Shown here: in pieces, positions 4,959 to 5,159 of the stretch | Numbering within the stretch: position 1 is the first letter of the stretch | Layout: each line of letters opens with the position of its first letter | From: Muribaculaceae bacterium | Lineage (GTDB): Bacteria; Pseudomonadota; Alphaproteobacteria; Rs-D84 | NCBI GenBank assembly: GCA_023665245.1 | Contig: JAMPEH010000189.1 | Coordinates: 1-5,159, forward strand | Direction of reading: 5' to 3' | DNA: 5,159 nt | Made by a program: the position numbers and the translations under genes | Notes under the pieces: model-generated | Seen by the model: the letters and a program-made list of their open reading frames with translations, nothing else | Told to the model about the DNA's origin: nothing | Databases searched by the model: none

Positions 4959-5159
4959 ATGAAGAAATTAGCGCTATTTCTTGCTGCCTTCATGCTGGTG
5001 ACGGTGCTGGTCAGCCCTGTGGCCGCCGCGGCGGGAGGTGGGGGCCGTGCGGTCGATCCGATTATTTCACCCACTGAGCCTGACAATCCGCCGCCGAGTG
5101 AAGATCCCGACCCCGATCCTGATCCTGATCCCGATCCCGATCCCGATCCCGATCCCGAT
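4959..5159 (+). CDS. Secreted protein with signal peptide and Asp-Pro repeat, N-terminal 67 residues
   Basis: The frame opens at ATG 4959, with AAAGGA 8 nt upstream and 20 nt after the sortase stop, so it is probably in the same operon. Residues 1-25 form a classic signal peptide: MKK, a hydrophobic core to about residue 18, then SPVAAAA with a likely signal peptidase I cut near 23-26. A glycine-rich GGGG and a short proline-rich segment (34-47) follow. From residue 49 the chain is a strict alternation of Asp and Pro to the window edge. Such DP stretches act as stiff, acidic spacers in wall-associated proteins. The position after a sortase makes it a candidate sortase substrate, but the C-terminus with any sorting motif lies outside the window. 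I cannot assign a function beyond secreted or surface-exposed. Confidence 0.85.
   Translation, partial: MKKLALFLAAFMLVTVLVSPVAAAAGGGGRAVDPIISPTEPDNPPPSEDPDPDPDPDPDPDPDPDPD
5103..5159 (+). repeat. Tandem Asp-Pro codon repeat (GAYCCN hexamer), continuing off the right edge
   Basis: Nineteen codons alternate Asp and Pro. The first units vary at third positions (GAC, CCT), while the last five full hexamers are identical GATCCC units. The gradient from degenerate to identical copies suggests recent expansion. Copy number changes would stay in frame because the unit is 6 bp. True length is unknown, and assemblies may collapse such repeats. Confidence 0.9.

Noticed and set aside
5103..5159. Short regular repeats that could be mistaken for a CRISPR array
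   Set aside because: The units are contiguous 6-bp codon pairs without spacers, within a signal-peptide-bearing coding frame.

Overview
The window looks like the chromosome of an anaerobic, gut-type Firmicute, most likely a clostridial (Oscillospiraceae/Ruminococcaceae-like) bacterium. The basis is moderately GC-rich DNA with G/C-ending codons, strong AGGAGG-type ribosome binding sites, sigma-A-type promoters, a clostridial-type glucose-6-phosphate isomerase, a compact bacterial Cu/Zn superoxide dismutase (SOD) of the kind seen in gut Firmicutes, and a class B sortase. The genus cannot be fixed from the sequence alone.

Left part (1-1421). The first 95 codons of pgi run leftward off the window from a near-ideal promoter. 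Diverging from it is a sodC-like Cu/Zn SOD gene. It carries all the metal ligands and the disulfide cysteines, but it is split by a 157-bp MITE-like inverted repeat flanked by TA/TA. Removing the element plus one TA (159 bp, 53 codons) restores a continuous 180-residue SOD. The only stop in frame is the TAG at the left tip of the element. Downstream are a compound hairpin and a perfect 19-bp stem-loop ending in TTTT, a probable terminator.

Middle (1422-1945). A spacer leads to a strong promoter (TTGAAA-18-TATAAT, 1554-1583), followed by a leader of about 355 nt. The leader has a dyad near the presumed transcription start and no convincing gene.

Right part (1946-5159). Five rightward genes are packed as one apparent operon: a Wzz/CpsC-type membrane protein, a CpsD-type bacterial tyrosine kinase (BY-kinase), a CpsB-type PHP-family tyrosine phosphatase, a class B sortase, and the start of a secreted protein with an Asp-Pro repeat. 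The first three genes overlap by ATGA, the sortase begins 1 nt after the phosphatase, and the last gene begins 20 nt after the sortase. By family knowledge the first three form a kinase-activator/kinase/phosphatase switch that normally controls capsule or exopolysaccharide polymerisation. Here it runs directly into a sortase and a probable surface protein. This suggests a cell-surface assembly locus in which tyrosine phosphorylation and covalent wall anchoring may be co-expressed. Whether sugar-polymer genes follow cannot be seen here.
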